A stretch of 64,000 nucleotides of DNA, taken from positions 186,001 through 250,000 of the forward strand of contig CALOFP010000001.1 in assembly GCA_942492635.1 (NCBI GenBank), in the 5' to 3' direction. Shown here piece after piece: positions 19,228 through 28,373 of the stretch (within the stretch, counting starts at the first letter, position 1; every line of letters begins with the position of its first letter). The position numbers were made by a program, and so were the translations under genes. The notes under the pieces were generated by a model. That model saw nothing but the letters and a program-made list of their open reading frames with translations, was not told the DNA's origin and did not search any database. This DNA is from CALOFP01 sp942492635 (GTDB lineage: Bacteria; UBP6; UBA1177; CALOFP01).

Positions 19228-19686
19228 TTACTTCCTTGATTCCCTCAAAATTACAACGAGGCCCCATATTCCCCACACGGCAATCAATGGCAAGACAACC
19301 CAATACGGTGTTTCATCACCAATGTTCCATCCGGCTGCATCCCGGGCATCGACAAGGGCGGAAAGACAGACAACCGGCCAGTAGAGGGTAATTCCAAGAG
19401 CAGCCGACATCAATATCCTGCCCCACCGTTTTGAAAGCAGATGCCCGATAAGACCGGCAAGAAGAATCGGTATGTATGTCACAAGATCACCGAAAGCGAA
19501 ACCATACCAGAAAGCCGCACCGACTTCTGTAATCTTTTCGACAGGTTCCTGAGTCCCCATTGAAACACCGATATCATATCCGAATGCGGTTATTCCCTGG
19601 GCATAAATCAAATAGGCCAGAAGAAGCCATCCGGTTATCTGGAGCCCCCAGAATGAGAGTCCGCGATTTTTTACAATCATTTTCAT
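19228..19686 (-). CDS. Four-helix integral membrane protein, unknown function
   Basis: The frame opens at 19779, but the ATG at 19686 has a perfect GGAGGT site and gives a compact 152-aa membrane protein, so the upstream part is probably leader. Four hydrophobic segments are visible: GLQITGWLLLAYLIYAQ, LVTYIPILLAGLIGHLL, ILMSAALGITLYWPVVCLSAL and YWVVLPLIAVWGIWGLVVIL. Between the first two is a polar periplasmic-type loop. No catalytic or transport motif is recognisable. It is single, divergent from the beta-helix lipoprotein. Confidence 0.7.
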   Translation of the reverse strand: MKMIVKNRGLSFWGLQITGWLLLAYLIYAQGITAFGYDIGVSMGTQEPVEKITEVGAAFWYGFAFGDLVTYIPILLAGLIGHLLSKRWGRILMSAALGITLYWPVVCLSALVDARDAAGWNIGDETPYWVVLPLIAVWGIWGLVVILRESRK

Positions 19687-19805
19687 AGCCACCTCCAATT
19701 TATTCGAAATCGACACCCACAGATCCATTATACCATTAAATTTATTGACAAAACAGCTGGCATCTGATTTAGTTCCCACTGTTTATAAACAACGAGGAAT
19801 GAATT

Positions 19806-21338
19806 ATGAAAACAATTACTTCTTTCGGACAATTATCTCTAATCATTTTTATTTTCGGAATGTTAAATTTAGTGAGTTGTGACGAAAATGATAAATCGGA
19901 GAATGATGCTGATAATATTACGAAGGTAGACAGTTCTAACGTTCCCGATTCGGACAGCAGTTCTGAAGATTCAACAACCGATTCGGATTCCAATGTTGAT
20001 GAGTCTCCGGAAACGGATGATGAAAACGATAAGGACGAGGTTGAAACACCTGTTTATAAAAATGAATTTTTCGCGGCACCTGACGGTTCGGATTCAAACA
20101 GCGGAACTATCGACAAGCCTTTTAAAACTATAAAAAAAGGGTTGGAGATCTTAAAACCCGGGGATGTTCTATACCTCAAAGAAGGCAGCTACGATGAAAA
20201 AATAACGTTCCCATCATCCGGAACATCCGATGATGAAAGAATCACTCTGAGAGCTTATAAAGATGAAAAGGTGACAATCACCAACAGCGATTTGAAAACT
20301 TATATAGTGGATCTGGATAAAAAGTTCGTCACTTTACAAAATATTATCTTCGATGGAGAATGGAGAGAGGCAGACATAATAAAAATCAGGACGGAAGCCG
20401 ACAATGCGGTTTTGAAAGGTCTGGAAATAAAAAATTCCAGGCGTGACGGCATCGACATGACTTCGCCTAAAAATGTTGTTGTTGACGGCTGCAAAATCCA
20501 CGACACAATCTGGTTCAAGGATGGCGAAAGGGATGACGCTCATGGAATCGTTACCGAGGGTGTGCAGAATCTCACAATCAAAAACACAGAAATCTATTAC
20601 GTTTCCGGTGACGCCCTTCAGTTTCAATACGAAGGATGGAACAACATTCTTGTAGAGAACTGCAAACTCTGGAATGCTCCCCTTCCATCCGAAAAAGCGG
20701 GGGCACCGAAAGGCAAATACATTGGTGAAAATGCCGTCGATACCAAATTCCAGCCCGAAGACGGACGTGGAAAACTGACTCTCAGAAACATTACCGCCTA
20801 CGGCTGGAGAAGCGACTACATTTCAAATGCTGCAGCCTTCAACATAAAGCACAATGTGGAAGTGGAGATTGATCGTGTCACCACCTACGACAACGAAATC
20901 GCTTTCAGACTCCGAGGTCCCGGATCAAAAGGCGGTGCTCACGTTACTCTCAAAAACGCAGTTATCTACAATTCGGACAAAGCCGTAAGGTACGAAGACG
21001 ACATTGAAAACCTCAAAATCTACAACAACACCTTCGGTGCATACCTTGGAAAAGCGTTTGAAAGCGCCGGGGGACACGGAGACGGATTCGAAGTTAAGAA
21101 CAATCTTTTTCTGGCGAATAGTAAACCTGAAGAAGCTGAAGATAAATCCAATCTTGGGGCCGATTCAACTTATTTCATCGATGAAAGCAGCAGTGACTAT
21201 CACCTCTCCGACAATTCACCTGCCATTGACAAAGGTGTAGATCTCCCGGGAGTTTCCAAAGATCGAGACGGCAAATCCAGGCCCAAAGGCAAATCCCACG
21301 ATGTAGGAGCGTATGAATATCAGATAAGAAAGAACTGA
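19806..21338 (+). CDS. Lipoprotein with right-handed parallel beta-helix
   Basis: A 510-aa protein: signal peptide with lipobox LVSC at about residue 25, then an acidic Ser/Asp linker to about residue 85. The FFAAPDGSDSNSGTIDKPF-KTIKKGLEILKPGDVLYLKEGSY block is the classic start of pectate-lyase/chondroitinase-type beta-helix proteins (DUF1565-like). It is followed by repeated rungs (NVVVDGCKIHDT, NLTIKNTEIYYVSGDALQF, NILVENCKLWN) and ends with the usual DxxGxxRPxGxxxDVGAYEY motif. These proteins often bind or cleave acidic polysaccharides. The catalytic residues are not certain, so lyase activity is only possible. It is probably displayed on the cell surface. Confidence 0.9.
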   Translation: MKTITSFGQLSLIIFIFGMLNLVSCDENDKSENDADNITKVDSSNVPDSDSSSEDSTTDSDSNVDESPETDDENDKDEVETPVYKNEFFAAPDGSDSNSGTIDKPFKTIKKGLEILKPGDVLYLKEGSYDEKITFPSSGTSDDERITLRAYKDEKVTITNSDLKTYIVDLDKKFVTLQNIIFDGEWREADIIKIRTEADNAVLKGLEIKNSRRDGIDMTSPKNVVVDGCKIHDTIWFKDGERDDAHGIVTEGVQNLTIKNTEIYYVSGDALQFQYEGWNNILVENCKLWNAPLPSEKAGAPKGKYIGENAVDTKFQPEDGRGKLTLRNITAYGWRSDYISNAAAFNIKHNVEVEIDRVTTYDNEIAFRLRGPGSKGGAHVTLKNAVIYNSDKAVRYEDDIENLKIYNNTFGAYLGKAFESAGGHGDGFEVKNNLFLANSKPEEAEDKSNLGADSTYFIDESSSDYHLSDNSPAIDKGVDLPGVSKDRDGKSRPKGKSHDVGAYEYQIRKN

Positions 21339-21644
21339 GCAAACATTCCAAAATCTTTTCCACATGCTCCACATCAAAACCAACATTCCCGAAAATCAAT
21401 GATATTATCCATCTCATGAAACAAACCTTTCATTTTTCATTTTCAAAAAATATTGCCGGAGGATTCAAACAAATTGAAAAAAGTTATTGAGACTAAAACA
21501 GCGGCTGTTTGTAACTGGAAAAAGATATTGAACTAAGCCGCTCCGCGGCAGTTTTCTGAAACAAATTCAAGAATAGATATAACTTTATGGAAAAAGAGTG
21601 GTGTTCACGGGGAACACCACCATTACAAGGAATGGAGTTATATC

Positions 21645-22547
21645 ATGCAGAAATCAAACGCACAAGAATTCGAGCATCTTTATTCACTTTACCAGGAAAA
21701 TCTCAAGTTACAGGGTAAGGTAGAAACTACTATTGCCGCCTACAGCAGAGCGGTACGCAGGTTCGCGGAATTTTTCGACTATTCGATTATCGACCTTAAA
21801 AGAAACGACATGAAGCGTTACTTTGGTCAAATGATCGATAATTTTTCATGGGGAAAGGTCAACACAGAACTATGTGCCGTTAAGTTTTTCTGGAAATTCG
21901 TCATTGAAAAACCGCTTGATTGGGACAAAATCGTAAAGCCTCAGAATTTTAGAACTCTCCCTGATGTTCTCAGTCTTCGTGAGACAACGGAACTTTTAAA
22001 ATCGTTCCGAAAACCATGCTACAGAGCCCTGTTTTTTACAATATACAGCATGGGGCTTCGAATTTCAGAAGCGCTGAATCTAAGATGTGGAGATATCGAC
22101 AGCGACCGTATGTTCGTTCACATCCGCTGCAGCAAGAGAAACAAGGATCGCTATGTTCCGCTGCCTGAACCGACTCTCGAAATCCTTCGTGACTATTGGA
22201 AAACCCATAGAAACCGGAACCTTCTATTTCCTCTTCTGATGGGTGCCCCGGAACGGATAAGAAATACCGATCGCCATATGACACCATATTCTGTTCAATC
22301 GGCAATCAGGAAGGCTGTCGAGGAAGTCGGAATTAAAAAAAAGATCACCACCCATTCTCTCAGGCACTGCTATGCGACTCACCTTCTTGAGGCAGGTCTT
22401 ACCATCCCTCAGATAAAGGCGAACATGGGACATTCAAGTGTAATAACCACACTCAACTACCTGCAGATCACAAAAGAAGCCGGTCAAAACGCGGATAACG
22501 TTATCGAACAGATAATTTCAGCTGTTTATTCGGAAATTACAAAATGA
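21645..22547 (+). CDS. Tyrosine recombinase of IS91-like element, copy 1
   Basis: A 300-aa XerC/D-type recombinase. The N-terminal SAM-like DNA-binding domain covers residues about 8-100. The catalytic set is complete: R139 (MGLRISEAL), H237 and R240 (HSLRHCYATHLL), H263 (MGHSS) and nucleophile Y272. It differs from copy 2 at R58 (S in copy 2) and A201-P202 (D-M). It starts 110 bases inside the element, and its stop overlaps the transposase start (ATGA). In related IS91 elements the role of this second enzyme is not settled; resolution of intermediates is a common suggestion. Confidence 0.93.
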   Translation: MQKSNAQEFEHLYSLYQENLKLQGKVETTIAAYSRAVRRFAEFFDYSIIDLKRNDMKRYFGQMIDNFSWGKVNTELCAVKFFWKFVIEKPLDWDKIVKPQNFRTLPDVLSLRETTELLKSFRKPCYRALFFTIYSMGLRISEALNLRCGDIDSDRMFVHIRCSKRNKDRYVPLPEPTLEILRDYWKTHRNRNLLFPLLMGAPERIRNTDRHMTPYSVQSAIRKAVEEVGIKKKITTHSLRHCYATHLLEAGLTIPQIKANMGHSSVITTLNYLQITKEAGQNADNVIEQIISAVYSEITK

Positions 22548-23623
22548 TTGCACTCGCCAACGTATTTGAAAATCACGGCGCGAAGACATTGGAAACGTTT
22601 GGCGAAATACTGCGTCCGGAGTGTTTTACGGCGATGCGTAGAATACAGGAGTGCCGCACCGCGGCTTCCGGCGAGCTGCTTTACAGCTGTCCGGAATGCG
22701 GAGCCGAACGGCAGGTTTACCAGTCGTGTGGTCACAGAAGCTGTCCCCGTTGCCAGAACCATCTGACCACGGAATGGTTGGAGAAACAGAAGGCGAAACT
22801 GTTGCCTGTGAAATACTTCATGGTCACGTTTACAATTCCGGCGGAACTGCATGTAATAGCGATGAGGCACGGCCGCCAATTCTACGACATGATGTTCAAG
22901 GCTTCCGCCGAGGCGATGAAGCAGCTGGCAGCGAACAAGAAACATCTGGGCGGAGAGATCGGTTTTACCGGTGTTTTCCACAGCAACAGCAGGCGACTCA
23001 ATTACCATCCGCACATCCACTACATCGTGCCGTCAGGAGCCATCTGCGAAAACGGCAGAGCATGGAAAGAGAAAAAGGGAAAGTATCTCATGCCTGCAAA
23101 GGTTCTTTCTTTGCTTTTCAGAGGCAAACTGATTGCATTAATGAAAGAAAAAGAGATGGAAATCCCCGTCGATCTTTATAAAAAAGATTGGGTTATCGAT
23201 GTAAAGAATACAGGAACAGGACAGCCTGGCCTAGAGTATCTTTCGCGCTACCTTTACAGAGGCGTCATATCCGAAAAAAGGATTCTTAAGGATGAGAATG
23301 GAGAAGTAACATTCCGCTATACCGATTCGGGATCGAAAAAAGAGGAAACGCGTACTCTTTCCGGCGAAACCTTTCTCTACCTTGTGTTGAAACATGTGCT
23401 ACCCAAGGGATTCAGAAGGTGCAGAGATTATGGTTTTCTTCACGGCAACTCCAAGAAAAAATTGAACTTACTTCAACTCATGCTCAATGTCGTAATAACC
23501 GGATCGGAAGAAAAAGTAAAACGGCCGACCTGCAAATGCAAATCATGCAAAAAGGAAATGGTTCTCAAGGCAATCATCCCACAGGAATCAGGCGTTTTTA
23601 TCAGCATCCGTGCCGGGCCTTGA
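22544..23623 (+). CDS. IS91-family HUH transposase, copy 1
   Basis: A 359-aa rolling-circle transposase. An N-terminal zinc finger has C49, C52, C62, C67 and C70 (SCPECG, SCGHRSCPRC). The metal-binding HUH motif is H155-P-H157-I-H159. The catalytic tyrosines are in EYLSRYLYR (Y232 and Y236), the two-tyrosine arrangement of the family. A C-terminal Cys cluster (CKCKSCKKE) may be a second zinc site. All motifs are intact, so this copy is likely active. It nicks and transfers a single strand, moving one end of the element to GAAC/CAAG-type targets. Confidence 0.95.
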   Translation: MIALANVFENHGAKTLETFGEILRPECFTAMRRIQECRTAASGELLYSCPECGAERQVYQSCGHRSCPRCQNHLTTEWLEKQKAKLLPVKYFMVTFTIPAELHVIAMRHGRQFYDMMFKASAEAMKQLAANKKHLGGEIGFTGVFHSNSRRLNYHPHIHYIVPSGAICENGRAWKEKKGKYLMPAKVLSLLFRGKLIALMKEKEMEIPVDLYKKDWVIDVKNTGTGQPGLEYLSRYLYRGVISEKRILKDENGEVTFRYTDSGSKKEETRTLSGETFLYLVLKHVLPKGFRRCRDYGFLHGNSKKKLNLLQLMLNVVITGSEEKVKRPTCKCKSCKKEMVLKAIIPQESGVFISIRAGP

Positions 23624-23951
23624 GCAGATCGAATATGACGTTTTGAAAAATTGGAAATCATTTTAATAAAAGAAGAATGTATAACTGTGTCTTATGGAGA
23701 AAAAATGGATAAAAAGATCATAAAACAAGAGAGTTGATAGTTTAGTCGGGAAAAGATGATGCAATTAAGTAGAAAATCGTATCACTTTTGCGAAGTATGA
23801 TACTTCATTTTTCTAAAAGCTGACGTGAAACTGTCGGGCTTCGACACCTCTATCCAGAATATATTTCCTAATTAATATAGTGTAAACCCGCTCCGGGCTA
23901 GTTCAATATCGGATGATATTGTGGCTTCGCACAATATATCCTTATTCATTC

Positions 23952-24330
23952 TGGAAATTTCAGCCATCAAACCGACCGGATTATTTGTTTCATGGCAAAA
24001 TCAGCCTCTGGAAAGTCCGAATTGTTGTAATTCAGCTCTCACCGACACCTGAGAAAAGAATAATATTTGATTTTGAACCGGAACGGCGGCTCAATCTCAT
24101 GAAATAACTTGTGTGGATAGAATCCGTCCGCCATTTTTGAAAAAATATTCGAATAAAGACCGTACCGGCCATTATTTTCGTGAAAAAAAGAATATTCAGT
24201 GTACAATGCTGGCAAAAATTGTTTAAAGTTCCGTATGCTTAGAAAAAATGGACCAAATCGAATTTTTGAAAAAAATTAGAAGATCTTCAAAATTACGGTC
24301 AATAAATTTTCACTTTTTGAGGAAAATACA
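23952..24330. other. Spacer right of IS copy 1
   Basis: No complete gene. The first 155 bases continue an open frame (ending FDFEPERRLNLMK) that would join across the element to an open frame on its left side, possibly a remnant of an interrupted reading frame. It also contains one copy of a dispersed repeat (24164-24201). Confidence 0.4.
24164..24201. repeat. Dispersed intergenic repeat, copy A
   Basis: Core ATTATTTTCGTGAAAAAAAG followed by AATATTC. It is shared, with changes, with 25982-26020 and 28254-28289. All three lie within the IS-bracketed segment and none is in a gene core. Confidence 0.55.
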
Positions 24331-25771
24331 ATGAAATTTATGACAATTGTTTTAATCGCTTTTTTGACTTTTCTCGCCTGCAGCGAAAAAAAAAACTGTA
24401 CCGGAAAACGATTCTCAAGATCTGGCAAGTGACGTAGATGTGGTCGACACGGATGTTGACTCAGTGTCAGAAGCTCCTGAAAGTGATGATGATATTCAGC
24501 AGCCGGATGAGGTAGATCCCCTGCCTGATCCGGATGAAGGATCGGATGAAGATGTCTCAGGGCAGCCGGATGAGGTTGCTGTTGACTGCTCTGAGCCCCC
24601 GGAAACACCCGCCGGGAGGCTATTTCCTGTTCCGGGGGAGCTCTTCTACGCTCAGATCGGTCTCTCCGGATTCAGCATGGGAGAGTCGGCTCTCATTGTG
24701 GGTCCCGGCGGCACGATGATACTTGTTGACGCTGGAAACGACAGTCACGACACAGTGATAGCGACCTTCATTGAAGATACGATTTCAGAGATGACCGATG
24801 CCGGTTTTCCGGAGAGAGAAGAGATTGGGGTGGATCACGTTCTCATCACACATCTTCATTCAGACCACTCCGATGGACTATATGATCTTGCGGATAGAAT
24901 CTCTGTGAGTGGCAATATTATACATAGAGGTTTTTTCGATATCACTGCGGCAACAAACGAGAAAACAGTAAAACAGCTATGTGAAACCATTGAAAACCAC
25001 TCGAATAAAGAACTTGCCCTTTGCGAGGGTGCTGCAAGGAACGGATGCAACAGCTGGGATAGTACCCTTCCTTCGACGGGATGCCCGGGACTTGATCGTG
25101 GAAACCTTCTCACCAATGGAGATTCCGGAACTGCCTACATTCCGATGGATCGTGAAGCAAAGTTGAAGATTGTCGCAATAAACGGTTATATGACAGGGGA
25201 TTCCTATGCGGCTATTGAGAGTCCGCTGCTTGTCAATGACAGCAATGGAGAAAATGCGAGGAGCATGACCGCCGTTATCAGTCACGGAAGCTTCCGCATG
25301 CTGTTTGCCGGGGATCTTACCGGAGGAGGTAGCGACACCGATACGATTGAAAGCTTCTACGCTTCAAGACTGAGCAGGATCACCGATATTGATGAGTTGG
25401 GAGTTGATCTTCTGCACGCCGGTCACCACGGAAGAAACACATCAAGCTCCGCTGAGTGGATTGACAGACTTCTTCCAAACGATGGATTGAGTAGAAATAT
25501 GATCATGGGCGTAAGTGCAGCCCACATCCTTTCTCCCCACCGGGAAACACTGGACACAACACTTTCACAGAACAGGCTTTCCAACGGTAGCGCCTGGACA
25601 ACGGATGTCGCAACGGGCGGTGCAACACACACTGACCTCGTCAACGCAGGAGGTGGTTCAATCCTTATCAGGACAGGTGAAGGTGGAAAAGTCTATCATG
25701 TCCAGGCTGTCGGAGCAGACGGTAGCGTACTTAAAACAAGATCCTACCACGCTGTAAAAGAGTGCCGCTGA
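24331..25771 (+). CDS. Metallo-beta-lactamase-fold lipoprotein with A10 frameshift
   Basis: From the ATG at 24331 (GAGG site upstream) the frame encodes a lipoprotein signal peptide with lipobox FLAC and then enters a run of ten A (24386-24395); read straight it stops after about 33 codons. With nine A the frame continues as SEKKTVPENDSQDLASDV into the long downstream frame, giving about 479 aa with the usual acidic linker. The body is a metallo-beta-lactamase domain of the ComEC/Rec2-like type: THLHSDHSDG metal motif, LFAGDLTGGG, LLHAGHHGRNTSS. Such domains hydrolyse phosphodiester or similar bonds. As sequenced it is out of frame; phase variation, transcriptional slippage or an assembly error could explain this. 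It lies just inside IS copy 1. Confidence 0.85.
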
Positions 25772-25981
25772 ATGCAGATCCCATTTCCCAAAACACGTAA
25801 GGGGTCGGCACTTTTGGATTTTTAGCCGCTCATTGTCTTCTGAGTTATTGACTCTTTTCCGAACATGCTGATAATTTTTACAAATTCAGCAATTTAACAT
25901 CGCGATCAATTTTCCCATTTACCAATTATTGGCGAACATATTAAAGCTTCGTTTTTAAAAGAATAATTCAATTAGAATCGC

Positions 25982-26066
25982 ACCAACCGTTATTTTCGTG
26001 AAAAAAGAAATATCCGAATGGCTAAATCGTGCCCATCAAAAATCAGATTATAGGAATTTTGTGCCC
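25982..26066. repeat. Dispersed intergenic repeat, copy B with tail
   Basis: 25982-26020 matches copy A. 26028-26066 (CGTGCCCATCAAA, then AGATTATAGGAATTTTG, then GCCC) matches 28332-28370. The tail overlaps the last codons of the reductase gene at 26043. Confidence 0.6.
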
Positions 26067-26798
26067 CGACCCCGATTCATCATTATAGAGTAAAGGCATC
26101 TGCCCGCGCCACTTAAGCCAAAGATCATCATTGTAAATAAGTTCCCCCATAAAATGGGCGACATTAATTCTACTGGACTTTCCCGGATTAAAGATAGGGC
26201 TTCTGACAGGTGAAGGATGCAGATTGTAAACTGTCACTTCATCTTCGTCGACCAGAGTATCCGGTCGCACAGCCACCCACTCAATTTCTTTATTATTTTG
26301 CCCGATATTCAGGCGTAAATAGTCAGCAGCTTTTTCATTATCAACATGAGGAGGAAGAAGTAATCTTATCAGACCAACGATTATTTTCTGACTAAACGGA
26401 ACTTTTTCGGGAATATCCCGATTACTGTTTCCTGAAGTGTTCATTAAAATGAATTTAATCTTTTTATCAGGTTTATTTAATTGAATTGCCTGACAAATAT
26501 TCCTGACAGTATCAGAAACAAGCCTGCGTGGGTGCCTATAAATCCCTTTGAATGTCAGATTGTGCCCCAGGCACGAAACAACAGAATCGACATCTTCAAC
26601 ATGCTCAGCCATTTCAGAAACAGTTAAATCGTGCACACTTGCTGTAATAAGTATAAGATTTTCATTATTTTTTACATCTTCGGGTAAAGAGGTGCCCGAA
26701 CGAACAATAGCTTTTACAACTCCACCTCTTTCCAGTAAATTCCTTACAAGTAGTTTTCCTGTAGCTCCACTTGCTCCTACAACTAAAGTTTTCATCAT
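26043..26798 (-). CDS. NAD(P)-binding reductase, NmrA/atypical SDR type
   Basis: A 251-aa Rossmann-fold protein. VVGASGATGKLLVRNLLERG (residues 6-25) is the dinucleotide-binding loop of atypical short-chain dehydrogenases; SVVSCLGHN follows at about residue 73. FILMNTSGNSN and WVAVRPDTLVDE occupy the usual positions of later family strands. A classic YxxxK is not present, as in NmrA-like members. Substrate unknown. GAGGA precedes tandem ATG codons. The last residues (GHKIPII) are encoded inside a dispersed repeat, so the native C-terminus may have been replaced. It is divergent from the preceding lipoprotein and not in an operon. Confidence 0.85.
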   Translation of the reverse strand: MMKTLVVGASGATGKLLVRNLLERGGVVKAIVRSGTSLPEDVKNNENLILITASVHDLTVSEMAEHVEDVDSVVSCLGHNLTFKGIYRHPRRLVSDTVRNICQAIQLNKPDKKIKFILMNTSGNSNRDIPEKVPFSQKIIVGLIRLLLPPHVDNEKAADYLRLNIGQNNKEIEWVAVRPDTLVDEDEVTVYNLHPSPVRSPIFNPGKSSRINVAHFMGELIYNDDLWLKWRGQMPLLYNDESGSGHKIPII

Positions 26799-26863
26799 AC
26801 AATATCCTCAACCTGTTAAAATTTTTTAAGATCCTACCTCCATTCTAAATATAAGTCCAATAA

Positions 26864-26895
26864 AGTAGGATGGGAAAGCGCTGCGTACCCATCGA
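26864..26895. repeat. GGGCAAAGCGTAGCGTGCCC-type repeat
   Basis: Imperfect inverted repeat (TGGGAAAGCGCTGCGTACCCA) related to 28314-28344, where the form is ATGGGCAAAGCGTAGCGTGCCCAT. This palindrome type is common in bacterial intergenic DNA. Confidence 0.55.
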
Positions 26896-27054
26896 ATATT
26901 TTGAATTTTTTTTGCAATAAAACTCTCCCGAATCCCCCTTATCTGTTCGAGTTTGTTATTTCTGTTGTGATATAGCAGGTAAAAATGGAAAAGATAAGAA
27001 GAAAATTGGTTGCATATCTGATGAGATAGAAAAGAAATAAGTTTCAGGAGACTA

Positions 27055-27489
27055 TCATTTCAAAGTGATTGAAATAGGGGTTGCATTTCCGAGGTTATCA
27101 CTCACAGGGCATCTCTCTTCCACTACTTTAAGCCACTTTTCGAGAGTATCTTTATCTGCATCGGTATTAAGCTGAATCCTGACATTTATTGACTGAAATC
27201 CGGTACGATCAGCCGATTTTTTCCCCATAAACTTTGCGGGGTTCAATCCGCCTTCGATCTCTATTTCCATTCCATCGAAAGTAAACCCCATCTCTTTGGC
27301 TACAATGTGACCAACCACATTGATGCAGCCTGAAAGTGCGCCGAGAAGATATTCTACAGGGTTTGCTCCATGATCAGTTCCCCCCAACTCTTTCGGCTCG
27401 TCAATTACCATCTTAAACCCTCTTGCAGTCACGACGGTTTTCGTCGGACTTTCACTTTTGGCATTGATTTTAAAATTCAGCAGTTTCAT
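27055..27489 (-). CDS. OsmC/Ohr family protein
   Basis: A 144-aa protein with the OsmC plan: N-terminal beta-sheet, GANPVEYLLGALSGC with the first redox cysteine C55, and the second cysteine C127 in ERCPVSDNL. The family reduces organic hydroperoxides through the paired cysteines using thiol donors. The start overlaps the stop of the cupin gene (ATGA), so the two form an operon. A second, distantly related OsmC gene lies at 47210. Confidence 0.93.
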   Translation of the reverse strand: MKLLNFKINAKSESPTKTVVTARGFKMVIDEPKELGGTDHGANPVEYLLGALSGCINVVGHIVAKEMGFTFDGMEIEIEGGLNPAKFMGKKSADRTGFQSINVRIQLNTDADKDTLEKWLKVVEERCPVSDNLGNATPISITLK

Positions 27490-27818
27490 GACGCCCCTCC
27501 TTTGTTGTTTTCTTTAATAACCAGTAATCTTGAGACACTGCCTGTCTTGTTAAAAACAGCCCTCTCCATTAGAGGCTCTATCTCAAGCAGTTCGGAGAGT
27601 TTCAATTCTACAGACTCTCCATCTATCTTAAATTCCACTTCACCCTCGATAAGGTAAAAAATAACCTTCATTTCCATTTTGTGCGGAGCAATTGATTTTC
27701 CGGCTTCAATACTTAGCTCAACCATCTCCAGTAGATCGGAGTGGTAGCGGAGGTTTCCGCATATTCCGGGTAAATCGAGAACATTTTCAGCATCTTCCAG
27801 CTTTCGTTTCCTATACAT
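27486..27818 (-). CDS. Cupin-domain protein
   Basis: A 110-aa single-domain cupin. APHKMEMKVIFYLIEGEVEFKIDGE forms cupin motif 1 (the usual HxH is reduced to a single H) and LEIEPLMERAVFNKTG aligns with motif 2, where the metal histidine is missing. So metal binding is probably weak or absent, and it may be a sensor or binding protein rather than an enzyme. Translationally coupled to the downstream osmC gene, suggesting a role in peroxide or small-molecule stress. Confidence 0.8.
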   Translation of the reverse strand: MYRKRKLEDAENVLDLPGICGNLRYHSDLLEMVELSIEAGKSIAPHKMEMKVIFYLIEGEVEFKIDGESVELKLSELLEIEPLMERAVFNKTGSVSRLLVIKENNKGGAS

Positions 27819-28373
27819 TACAACTCCTCTTAATTTCTCTATTCATCAGCCTGAACGTTGTTCTGCTCGATTTTTTAAATAGGTATAATGCCTAAGATCA
27901 TGTCTCCGTACCAAAAATTATAATTGACTAAACAATCGCTCTTTCCAAAATCATTTATTCTTAAATTTTACCACCACAATCCGCCTGTCGCAATCAACAC
28001 AAATAATCTGATACACACCGGCTGAGACGAAAATCTCATAAACCTCACATTACCCAGAGCCATCATTCGATTTTTTAAAGTTCTATTTCATCCATCGCGT
28101 ATATCTGAACAGAAAATTCATTTCCTGAAACAATCAGATGCTGTAATTTCCCAATCATTTTGAATCAAACAGGGGGCTCAAAGTAATGAAATCTTTTTTT
28201 CAGGATAGGTTCCAACCGTAGTTTTAGAAAAATAATCAAATCCTGTTCGAATTAGCCGTCATTTTCGGAAAAATAGAAATATTCGGATGCAAAAAGAAAA
28301 GATGGATAAACGTAGTATGGGCAAAGCGTAGCGTGCCCATCAAACCATAGATTATGGGAATTTTGCGCCCAAT
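27819..28373. other. Spacer with dispersed repeat copy C
   Basis: 555 bases without a gene. The right part (28254-28370) is repeat copy C: core at 28254-28289, palindrome at 28314-28344 and tail at 28332-28370, ending just after the stop of the ELWxxDGT gene. The left part must hold the promoter of the cupin-osmC operon. Nothing else seen. Confidence 0.5.

Larger units (their letters stand above)
21526..23951 (+). mobile_element. IS91-like (HUH) insertion sequence, copy 1
   Basis: Maximal segment shared with copy 2 (34385-36809), about 2.42 kb and over 99% identical. It carries a tyrosine recombinase gene and, overlapping it by 4 bases, an HUH transposase gene. The left end holds GCCGC-tcc-GCGGC, a small hairpin right after TATTGAAC. 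The right end holds the complementary TAGTTCAATA and, 8 bases further, the hairpin ATATTGTG-gcttcg-CACAATAT (23916-23937), as expected for a rolling-circle terminus. No target duplication is visible, which fits the family. A subset of IS91 elements is known to carry an integrase-like gene upstream of tnpA. Confidence 0.88.
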
